From positions 1-12,263 of the forward strand of contig JAWLFE010000080.1 of NCBI GenBank assembly GCA_041685735.1: DNA of 12,263 bases, read 5' to 3'. Positions 6,833 through 12,263 of this stretch are shown here, one piece after another. The notes beneath the pieces are model-generated. The model made no database searches and was not told the origin of the DNA. It saw only the letters and a program-made list of their open reading frames with translations. Every line of letters begins with the position of its first letter. The stretch's first letter is position 1. The stretch is from CSSed11-175R1 sp041685735 (lineage in GTDB: Bacteria; Actinomycetota; Nitriliruptoria; Nitriliruptorales; Nitriliruptoraceae). The position numbers were made by a program, and so were the translations under genes.

Positions 6833-7740
6833 CAGTGGGCCTCCGCTATCTGCTGGTATGCGGCTTCGTAGTCGGCTTTCTCCTCATCGGAGCTGAACCG
6901 CAGCGTGTGCAACAGCGGCGCCTTGTGCTCGAAGATCGGGACGCCCTGGGTCGGGTTGGTGCGGCCGATGACGACGAGCGGCCGGTCGCTCGGCGCGGTC
7001 ATCGCCCCGTGGAGGGCATCGAGGTCGTGGCCGTCGACCTCGCGCGCTTCGCATCCGAAGGCGGTGATGCGTTCTGCGAGCGGCTCGATGTTCGCGACCG
7101 ATCCGATGCGGCCGTCGCACTGCTGGCCGTTCGCATCGACGACGACCTTGAGCCGGTCCAGCCCCATGTGGGAGGCGAAGGACAGCGCCTCCCAGGTCTG
7201 GCCTTCCTCGAACTCGCCGTCGGACATCATCACCCAGGTCGCGCCGGTCTCGCCCTTCATCCGTCGCCCCAGCGCGATCCCTGCCGCCTGACTGATCGCC
7301 TGTGCCAGGGACCCGGTGGTCGTCTCCACACCGGGCGAGTGCTCCGCGCCGATCATCTCAAGGGTGGAGCCGTCCACGTTGAAGTCGCGCAGTGCGGCCT
7401 CTTCGAGCCGATCGACCTCGATCAGCGCGGCGTAGAGGACGAGGGCGTAGTGCGCGGGGGAGAAGATCAGCCGGTCACGATCGGCAGCGGGCGCGCCATT
7501 GAAGCGGGCACCACTGCGGTAGCGGTCGTTGCTCGGACCGGGAACGCCGTCGAAGGGTCCCGGCGTCGTCGGTCCGTCCACCGGGCCGAGCTGCAGCACG
7601 GGGCCGTAGAGCAGCGCGAAGATCTCCGCCGAGGACAGGGCCTGACTGAGGTAGCCCTCGTCGTTGCGGAGCACGTGCTCGAACACCCGCAGCCGGATGC
7701 CCCGTGCGGTTGCCTGGGCCTGGTCGCGCCAATCGGTCAT
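6832..7740 (-). CDS. Split transketolase, N-terminal subunit (ThDP pyrophosphate-binding domain)
   Basis: First half of the two-part transketolase, 302 residues. The ThDP diphosphate/Mg motif is SDGEFEEGQTWEAL (173-186) through DANG (202-205), a variant of the usual GDGE...DNN. GVETTTGSLAQAISQA (137-152) and SPAHYALVLYAAL (94-106) match the transketolase segments GVETTTGPLGQG and SxGH; His97 corresponds to E. coli His66. The usual GHPGG segment near the N-terminus reads GYLSQ (29-33), putting Tyr30 where E. coli has His26. A proline/glycine-rich insert lies at about 52-80. ATG 7740 was chosen because it overlaps the RLP stop codon by 4 bases (ATGA); the frame is open upstream only as a shadow of the RLP gene. 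It sits between the RLP and the C-subunit, so all three should be made together. Confidence 0.9.
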   Translation of the reverse strand: MTDWRDQAQATARGIRLRVFEHVLRNDEGYLSQALSSAEIFALLYGPVLQLGPVDGPTTPGPFDGVPGPSNDRYRSGARFNGAPAADRDRLIFSPAHYALVLYAALIEVDRLEEAALRDFNVDGSTLEMIGAEHSPGVETTTGSLAQAISQAAGIALGRRMKGETGATWVMMSDGEFEEGQTWEALSFASHMGLDRLKVVVDANGQQCDGRIGSVANIEPLAERITAFGCEAREVDGHDLDALHGAMTAPSDRPLVVIGRTNPTQGVPIFEHKAPLLHTLRFSSDEEKADYEAAYQQIAEAH

Positions 7741-8894
7741 GCTCGTGACTCCTGGATCGTCTGGACCATGCGTCGGGTCCGGGTGGGGATGTCGCCACGG
7801 TAGAGGTCGCCCCCGATGAGCAGGCAGACATCCTCGCCGTAGAAACGGATCATCTCGCCGACGCGCTCGAGCGACATCCCCCCGCCCGGCGCGGGCCAGC
7901 ACGGCAGGATCGTGCCGAGCTCGGCACGGCAGGCCGTGGCGATCTGCGTGCAGGTCTCCGGGGTGAAGCTGAAGCGGCCACCGTGGTTCGGGAAGATCGA
8001 CACGTCCGCGCCGCACAGCCGTGCGAACGTCCCGAGGAGCAGGCCGGCACTGAACCCGGCGGTCGGGTCGGTCACCAGGCTCCCGATGAAGGAGGGGTGC
8101 GCCATGACGACCATGTCGTCGGGAAGCGTGTCGGCGATGGCGCGCATGCGGTCGTGGCTGATCAGGCCGGGCAGCAGCAGCAGGCCGCCGGCCCCGGCCT
8201 CGACCGCGAGCTCGACACCGGCATCGAGGTCCTCCGAGCGCAGGTTGAGCGCGGGGAGGTAGATGGAGCTGGCTTCGCCCCGCTCGTCGTTGGCTTGCCG
8301 GATGGCCTCCGCCAGCACGGGGACCCGTTGCCGGAAGGTGGAGAAGGGCTGGTTGCCGAACGAGTGGTCGTCCTTGACGAGGTGGATCCCGCCCGCGGCG
8401 AGGTCGCGAGCCATGGCGGCGAGGTCCGCGACCGGCGTGCCCATCGGCTTCAGCGCGGTCGCGAGCAGAGGCCCCCCGTGCGGAACGAACCGTCGCCGCA
8501 GCCCGTCCAGGCTGTGGCGGGGCCCGGGGAAGGTGGCGAGCAGGGACTCCGGGAGTGCGATGTCGACGAGCCGCACGCCCGGGACCAGGGAGATGTTGCC
8601 GAACAGCACGTTGACCAGCTGTGGGAGCTGGCCACCCGCGAGCTCGGCGGCGTAGCTGACCACGGCCCGCGTGGTCGTCTCGTCGAGGTGGTCGAGCTGC
8701 TCCACCGTGGCGATGATGTGCTGCTTGATGTCGTCATCGGGAACGAGGTCGGCCGGGAACTCGATCGTCTGCTCCACGAGCAACTGATCGAGCACGGCGC
8801 GCGCGCGATCCGCGGTGCCATGGACGTCGTAGGTCGCAAGGATGCGTTCGCCGGACAGGTCGAGACGGACGGGGCGGAGCGGGGATGCGTTCAT
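7737..8894 (-). CDS. RuBisCO-like protein (form IV), probable sugar-phosphate isomerase/enolase-type enzyme
   Basis: RuBisCO large-subunit homologue of 385 residues, shorter than the roughly 470 of form I. The barrel motif ATALKPMG (145-152) gives Lys149, equivalent to catalytic Lys175. GIHLVKDDHSFGNQPFS (169-185) matches the segment with the carbamylated lysine: Lys174 and Asp176 are kept, but the third metal ligand Glu204 is His177. Loop 6 reads FPNHGGRFSF (301-310) without Lys334, and the usual SGG phosphate loop is APGGGM (335-340). These losses argue strongly against carboxylase activity. Known RLPs in sulfur salvage act on 5-methylthioribulose 1-phosphate (1,3-isomerisation, R. rubrum) or on a diketo intermediate (YkrW/MtnW enolase). 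With mtnA and mtnK present and mtnB/mtnX absent, the isomerase role fits better. There is no SD before ATG 8894; a leaderless start is likely. Confidence 0.9.
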   Translation of the reverse strand: MNASPLRPVRLDLSGERILATYDVHGTADRARAVLDQLLVEQTIEFPADLVPDDDIKQHIIATVEQLDHLDETTTRAVVSYAAELAGGQLPQLVNVLFGNISLVPGVRLVDIALPESLLATFPGPRHSLDGLRRRFVPHGGPLLATALKPMGTPVADLAAMARDLAAGGIHLVKDDHSFGNQPFSTFRQRVPVLAEAIRQANDERGEASSIYLPALNLRSEDLDAGVELAVEAGAGGLLLLPGLISHDRMRAIADTLPDDMVVMAHPSFIGSLVTDPTAGFSAGLLLGTFARLCGADVSIFPNHGGRFSFTPETCTQIATACRAELGTILPCWPAPGGGMSLERVGEMIRFYGEDVCLLIGGDLYRGDIPTRTRRMVQTIQESRA

Positions 8895-8901
8895 GCCCGG
8901 G

Positions 8902-8931
8902 AGGCTAGCAGGAAAGTGAACAGAGGTGCAA
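8902..8931 (-). promoter_or_regulatory. Possible leaderless promoter of the RLP-transketolase operon
   Basis: On the minus strand TTGCAC (8931-8926) and TAGCCT (8907-8902) are 18 bases apart. The A of the RLP ATG (8894) lies 8 bases beyond the last T of the -10 (7 intervening bases), exactly where transcription would begin. There is no Shine-Dalgarno sequence before this ATG (CCCGGGC only). A TAnnnT box 6-8 bases upstream of a start codon is the pattern described for leaderless transcripts in actinobacteria. The -35 is only a moderate match. Confidence 0.45.
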
Positions 8932-8949
8932 TAGGTGAACTATTGTTCA
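8916..8949. promoter_or_regulatory. Repeat cluster upstream of the RLP gene, candidate SorC operator
   Basis: On the plus strand GTGAAC (8916-8921), GTGCAA (8926-8931) and GTGAAC (8935-8940) recur at 10- and 9-base steps, followed by an inverted copy GTTCA (8945-8949). TGAAC (8936-8940) and GTTCA (8945-8949) form a 5-bp dyad with a 4-base centre. The near-helical spacing puts the sites on one DNA face. The middle copy coincides with the proposed -35 of the RLP promoter, and the regulator gene ends inside the cluster (stop 8942-8940). This fits control by the adjacent SorC protein. Confidence 0.45.
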
Positions 8950-9896
8950 TGCTGTAGCGGGTTGGAAGTTGTGGGGTCGAGCTCATCGACCAGCCGCTCG
9001 GCCGTCACGACATCCGTGACGAGCGCGGTGAGGTGCCCGCCTCGGATCGCTCCCGCCAACGCCGCACGCTTCGACGGGCTCCCGGCGATCCCGAGACGGA
9101 CGGGTATGGCTCGCAGTTCCGCGAGGCTCAGACCGATGATGCGCCGCGACAGGCGGGTTTCGATCGGTCGGCCCACGGCGTCGTGGAAGCTCGCCACGAT
9201 GCCGCCGACCGCACCGGCGGCGATCAGTTCGTCGACGGTTCCCTCGGGCAGGTTCGCATCGAGGAGCAGGCTGCTGCCGGCGGTCACGCCGCCGATGCCG
9301 ACGACGGCGAGATCGGCTCGTCGTGCCCGCTCCAGGGCATCACGGACGGCGGGTTCCCGGCGGTAGTGCGTCGCGGCCTGCTCGCTCGCGGCCAACACGG
9401 GGGCGGGGAGCGAGGAACTGCGGCCCTTCACCGCACGTGCGAGGGCCGCAGCCACGTCTTCGTGCTGCGGTGTGCCGTCACCCGATACCCAGGTGCCGGT
9501 CGCGGGGACGAAGCGGGCATCGGTGCTTTCGAGGCCGCGCAGGTGTCGTGCGGTGGCAGCCACCGAGGCGGAGAGCCCGACGGCGACCGTGGCGTTGCCC
9601 TCGAGCAGACGCACCAGCAGCCGGGCACCGACCGCGCCCAGCGCGTCGTGCTGTGCATCCTCGTCGGCCATCGTGGGTGCGATCGCCACATGGTCGAGTC
9701 CGGCACGCGCGGCCAGCTGGAGTTCCAGCTCCGTGAACAGCGGCTCGTCGCTGTGCACCCGGATCTCCACGACACCAGCCCGGCGGGCCTGCGCGAGCAA
9801 CCGGGTCACCTTGACGCGGGACACCCCGAGGAGATCGGCGATCTGCTGATGGGTAAGGCCGTGCTCGTAGTGCAGGCGCGCGACGCGACCGATCAT
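8940..9896 (-). CDS. SorC-family (DeoR/LsrR-like) sugar-responsive transcriptional regulator
   Basis: DNA-binding regulator of 318 residues, typical for the SorC family. The N-terminal helix-turn-helix reads HYEHGLTHQQIADLLGVSR (9-27) followed by VKVTRLLAQARRAGVVEI. The rest is the SorC effector-binding domain related to sugar-phosphate isomerases, with FVPATG, a VVGIGGV segment and GAVGGI. Such regulators bind phosphorylated sugars. ATG 9896 was chosen because AAGGAG (minus strand, 9907-9902) lies five bases upstream. An alternative GTG at 9926 would add 10 residues and overlap the upstream gene's stop codon (GTGA). The next gene downstream is the RLP, 45 bases away with its own candidate promoter and repeats. 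The effector may be a pathway sugar phosphate such as 5-methylthioribulose 1-phosphate; this is inference. Confidence 0.9.
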   Translation of the reverse strand: MIGRVARLHYEHGLTHQQIADLLGVSRVKVTRLLAQARRAGVVEIRVHSDEPLFTELELQLAARAGLDHVAIAPTMADEDAQHDALGAVGARLLVRLLEGNATVAVGLSASVAATARHLRGLESTDARFVPATGTWVSGDGTPQHEDVAAALARAVKGRSSSLPAPVLAASEQAATHYRREPAVRDALERARRADLAVVGIGGVTAGSSLLLDANLPEGTVDELIAAGAVGGIVASFHDAVGRPIETRLSRRIIGLSLAELRAIPVRLGIAGSPSKRAALAGAIRGGHLTALVTDVVTAERLVDELDPTTSNPLQHEQ

Positions 9897-9922
9897 GGCA
9901 GCTCCTTGGGCCGGTCGGTCGC

Positions 9923-10384
9923 TCACGCGCCACGGATGTCGATGACCGACCCATGGGACTGCGATCGGTCAGCGACGATGCGCCAGGCTGCCCGCGCGGC
10001 GGCGTTCGGGCCGGCCACCGCGCAGTTGTCGTGGAGATACTGGAACGTCTCGAACTGTGGGAGCGCCGCTGGCTCGGCAGCGCGTTCGCTCGACTGCGTC
10101 ATGGTCGCCTCCGTCCCCGACGTGATCGAGCGCGCATCGATCGTCCCGGACGTCTGGACGTCGATGATGTCGTCCCAGAACGCGTCGTTGATCAGTTCCT
10201 GCAACGCTCGACCGGTCGCGGGGCCGGCCGACGGCCGTCCAAGATCCCCGAAGAGCTCCTGGTCGGCCTCCTGCGATGGACCGGAGCGTGACACGCAGAG
10301 GCGCATGCCCGGGCGGGGCGTGGTCCGCAGGATCGCGCGCGATCGGCGGCTCGATCCTCGGGTCACGATCGCCATGCTCGACAT
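9923..10384 (-). CDS. Hypothetical small protein, no family recognised
   Basis: An open frame on the minus strand ending at TGA 9925-9923, 27 bases before the SorC start and overlapping the regulator's alternative GTG start. The reading shown starts at ATG 10384, with AGGAG eight bases upstream, and gives 153 residues. The third codon position is strongly G/C, as in real genes here. The first 40 residues are rich in Arg and Ser; the middle (ELINDAFWDDIIDVQTSG) is acidic and the end (FQYLHDNCAVAGPNAAARAA, then VIDIRGA) looks helical. Other starts are possible: ATG 10306, or ATG 10102, which has GGAGG five bases upstream and would give 59 residues. No signal peptide or membrane segment is seen. 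It may be a remnant, because the insertion sequence begins 120 bases upstream. I cannot assign a function. Confidence 0.4.
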   Translation of the reverse strand: MSSMAIVTRGSSRRSRAILRTTPRPGMRLCVSRSGPSQEADQELFGDLGRPSAGPATGRALQELINDAFWDDIIDVQTSGTIDARSITSGTEATMTQSSERAAEPAALPQFETFQYLHDNCAVAGPNAAARAAWRIVADRSQSHGSVIDIRGA

Positions 10385-10426
10385 CCGAGCCGCTCCTGAG
10401 CAGGGGCTTGGGTGGGGACAGCTGAA

Positions 10427-10452
10427 GGCTAGCCCGAGTTTCCTGGCTAGCG
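10427..10452. repeat. Direct repeat pair GGCTAGC between the small gene and the insertion sequence
   Basis: GGCTAGC occurs at 10427-10433 and 10445-10451, 18 bases apart, in the 120-base stretch between the hypothetical gene and the insertion sequence. The core GCTAGC is palindromic, so each copy is a possible protein site. A third GGCTAGC lies at 8903-8909 over the proposed RLP -10 box. Coincidence cannot be excluded for such a short word. Confidence 0.25.
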
Positions 10453-10504
10453 GTGGTTGGGGCGGCATCGTCGCAGGTCAGATGGGTTTTCGGGTGGTGG
10501 CTGC

Positions 10505-10516
10505 TGTATGACCTAA
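10505..10516 (+). repeat. Left terminal inverted repeat of the insertion sequence
   Basis: TGTATGACCTAA matches the complement of 12208-12219 over all 12 bases. The transposase stop codon (minus strand TAG, 10515-10513) lies inside this repeat. Confidence 0.7.
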
Positions 10517-12204
10517 GTGGTGGGGGTGTAGCGGTCGAGGTTGAACAGGTCGTGGAGGCGCTGCTGGGTGGGGGTCATGTCGGTGAGCATGTGTCGGGCT
10601 TTGGGCCGGCCGCCGGTTGAGGGATAGATCAGCACGGTTTCTTGGATGCTGGACAGTTCGGCGAGCAGTCCACGGACCGACAGCTCGAGGCCGGCCTGGT
10701 GGGCCTCGCGGCGCATGAGGTGGGCGATCTGCAGGGCGAGGACGCAGTAGAAGGCGTGGACTTTGATCTTCTGTTCGGTCCAGTGGTGCATCGGGGAGAA
10801 CGACACCACGTGGGGGTCTTTGAGCTGCCGGAACGAGCTCTCGACGTCGGGTTGGGTGCGGTAGGCCGCGACGACATCGGCCACGGGCCAGTGGTTGCGG
10901 TTGGTGAACAGGATCCGTTTGCCGAAGATCTCGTCTTCGAGCCGTCGGCGGGCGCGGGCATCGGTCCGCCAGCGCAGCTGATGGGTGGCAGGGGTGTCGC
11001 CGGTCAATGTCGTGGTGATGACCCGTTTGAGCCAGCGTGGCGAGAGGATGCTGTCGATCTCGGTCTGGACGGCGGCAGTGGTCTTGCGGGTGCGTCCACG
11101 TGCGAGCCGGGCCTGCAGTTCGGCGAGTTGCCGGCGGGCTTTGGCCAGGGTCTGATCGAACCCGCGGGCTTGACGTTGATGGAAGCTCTCGGAGTGGGTG
11201 ATGATCGCTCGGCGGGTGACCCCGAGCGCGTCGACGACGGTGTCGTGGGCGGTGACGCCCTCGTAGCGCTCGGCATCGACGACGTCGAACTCATCGTGGC
11301 CGATGGCGAGCAGCTCGGGGTGATCCGAGGGCGGCAGCGAGGTGACATAGCCAAGGCCGAGCCCCTCGATGTGGGTGTGGTTGTCGTTGGAGTTCTGGCC
11401 GGAGTCGTAGGTCACGGTCAGCTCACCCGGATCGCCGCCCAGGCCGGCCCAACGGGAGACGATCTCGTCGAGCAGGCCGGTGAACTGGGTCGAGTCGTGC
11501 CGGTTGCCCGGATACGGGTGCGAGAGGACCGGGATCGCGCCGTCGTGGGTGACCACCAGCGCGAGGCCGACCAGGCGCAAGTCATGACGTTTCTGCTTTG
11601 CCTTGCCACGCTTGGCGATCGGAGCACGGTCGTTGGCCGTGTCGATGAAGGTCGCGAAGTTGGTCATGTCCAGCACCAGCCCGGACAGGTCCAGATCGAA
11701 CCGTTCGACCGCACGCAACGACAACCGCCGCTCGATCTCTTTGAGCTGCGGTTCGCTGAGGGTGTCCATCGCGTCCCAGAACCGGCGGTGATCGGTCGCG
11801 CCTGCGGGTAGCCGGGGCCGCACGAACCGCGGCCCGGCGGTGGTCTCCCACCAGTCGGCGAACGCCCGCTTCGAACATGGATCCACGATCCGGTTGACGG
11901 TCGCCAACGCCAGATATGTCCCCACCGACGCGGACGCATCGCTGCGACGCTCACCGACCACTTCATCGATGATGTCGGCCACCCCCAGCTGCTGACACAT
12001 GCCCCACACCGCAGCCACATCCCCGAACCGGCGGTGACTGGTGCGCTCAGGCAACGACGCCGCGCCGTCCATCGCCGCGACGATGTCGTCCGCCTTTCCC
12101 AGATACCGCTGCGACACGACCTTCGGCTTGCCGTCCACCCGCGCGACCTCGCGCAGGTAGTAGTAGGTCTGCCCACCGATCTGCTTGCCATGTATGCTCG
12201 CCAT
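10513..12204 (-). CDS. IS1634-family transposase (DDE, IS4-like fold)
   Basis: Transposase of 563 residues that cuts and joins DNA at the ends of its own element; it appears intact. The N-terminus MASIHGKQIGGQTYYYLRE, then RVDGKPKVVSQRYLG, is characteristic of IS1634-group enzymes. Candidate catalytic residues are Asp179 in GLVLDMTNFATF, Asp267 in VTYDSGQNS, and Glu455 in PDVESSFRQLKD, the last being the family's typical D-V-E-x-x-F-R-x-L-K block. A Gln/Arg-rich coiled region lies at about 342-380. ATG 12204 is only 15 bases from the outer end of the right repeat, so the element has little room for its own promoter or SD. Expression may depend on flanking DNA. Confidence 0.92.
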   Translation of the reverse strand: MASIHGKQIGGQTYYYLREVARVDGKPKVVSQRYLGKADDIVAAMDGAASLPERTSHRRFGDVAAVWGMCQQLGVADIIDEVVGERRSDASASVGTYLALATVNRIVDPCSKRAFADWWETTAGPRFVRPRLPAGATDHRRFWDAMDTLSEPQLKEIERRLSLRAVERFDLDLSGLVLDMTNFATFIDTANDRAPIAKRGKAKQKRHDLRLVGLALVVTHDGAIPVLSHPYPGNRHDSTQFTGLLDEIVSRWAGLGGDPGELTVTYDSGQNSNDNHTHIEGLGLGYVTSLPPSDHPELLAIGHDEFDVVDAERYEGVTAHDTVVDALGVTRRAIITHSESFHQRQARGFDQTLAKARRQLAELQARLARGRTRKTTAAVQTEIDSILSPRWLKRVITTTLTGDTPATHQLRWRTDARARRRLEDEIFGKRILFTNRNHWPVADVVAAYRTQPDVESSFRQLKDPHVVSFSPMHHWTEQKIKVHAFYCVLALQIAHLMRREAHQAGLELSVRGLLAELSSIQETVLIYPSTGGRPKARHMLTDMTPTQQRLHDLFNLDRYTPTT

Positions 12205-12207
12205 ACT

Positions 12208-12219
12208 TTAGGTCATACA
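12208..12219 (-). repeat. Right terminal inverted repeat of the insertion sequence
   Basis: The complement of TGTATGACCTAA, perfect over 12 bases with 10505-10516. It lies directly upstream of the transposase start codon, so transposase binding here could also repress its own gene. Confidence 0.7.
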
Positions 12220-12263
12220 CTAAGTGACGACTGAAACCAAACACCCTCGACCGGCAAACGTGC

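Larger units (their letters stand above)
10505..12219. mobile_element. IS1634-like insertion sequence, 1715 bp
   Basis: The element is bounded by perfect 12-bp terminal inverted repeats, TGTATGACCTAA at 10505-10516 and its complement at 12208-12219. It encodes one full-length transposase on the minus strand that fills almost the whole element. The size and transposase type fit the IS1634 family. I see no matching target duplication: the six bases outside are GGCTGC on the left and CTAAGT on the right. Only 44 bases follow it in the window, so what it interrupts on that side is unknown. Confidence 0.8.

Noticed and set aside
5702..6871. Plus-strand open frame of 389 codons opposite the transketolase C-subunit
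   Set aside because: Composition is shadow-like and the overlapping transketolase has conserved catalytic motifs.
7737..8894. True CO2-fixing RuBisCO
   Set aside because: Loop-6 lysine and other carboxylase residues are absent, the protein is short, and no phosphoribulokinase or small subunit is present.
10642..11811. Plus-strand open frame of 389 codons inside the insertion sequence
   Set aside because: It is antisense to an intact transposase. No passenger-gene motif is visible.
10497..12227. Target-site duplication of the insertion sequence
   Set aside because: Bases immediately outside the two repeats do not match. A CTAAGTG word occurs just inside the left repeat end and just outside the right one, but in positions that do not form a duplication.

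Overview
The window is GC-rich DNA with tightly packed, often overlapping genes, Shine-Dalgarno (SD) sites of the GGAGG type, TTGACA/TAnnnT promoters and a probable leaderless promoter. It most resembles a high-GC actinobacterium. This is inferred from composition and style; no rRNA or other marker gene is present.

Layout. (1) Bases 1-3269, plus strand: the 3' tail of a gene that is probably a sugar-binding protein, a hairpin-rich spacer, then an RbsA-type sugar ABC ATPase, an RbsC-type permease and a FucU/RbsD-type mutarotase. (2) Bases 3270-5733, plus strand: a promoter with a GntR-like palindrome and a folded leader, then mtnA (5-methylthioribose-1-phosphate isomerase) and mtnK (5-methylthioribose kinase). 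(3) Bases 5734-5830: a GC-rich convergent spacer. (4) Bases 5831-10384, minus strand, transcribed right to left: an unrecognised small gene, a SorC-family regulator, a RuBisCO-like protein (RLP, form IV), and the N- and C-terminal halves of a split transketolase. (5) Bases 10505-12219: an IS1634-like insertion sequence with 12-bp terminal inverted repeats and its transposase on the minus strand.

How the genes may work together. The set reads as uptake and breakdown of a 5-modified ribose such as 5-methylthioribose or 5-deoxyribose: import (ABC), equilibration of anomers (FucU-like), C1 phosphorylation (MtnK), aldose-to-ketose isomerisation (MtnA), then the RLP and a thiamine-diphosphate (ThDP) transketolase. 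The usual partners of the known routes are absent here: MtnB/MtnX/MtnD of the methionine salvage pathway, the class II aldolase of the DHAP shunt, and the cupin of the Rhodospirillum rubrum isoprenoid shunt. A route in which an RLP isomerase feeds a transketolase is the main novel hypothesis. It is supported by operon structure and by active-site substitutions in both the transketolase and the RLP, but no reaction can be proved from sequence.

Regulation. The minus-strand operon carries its own SorC regulator and a repeat cluster just upstream of the RLP. The mtnA leader can fold into a three-way junction, and one strand of its second helix could instead pair exactly with the mtnA ribosome-binding site.
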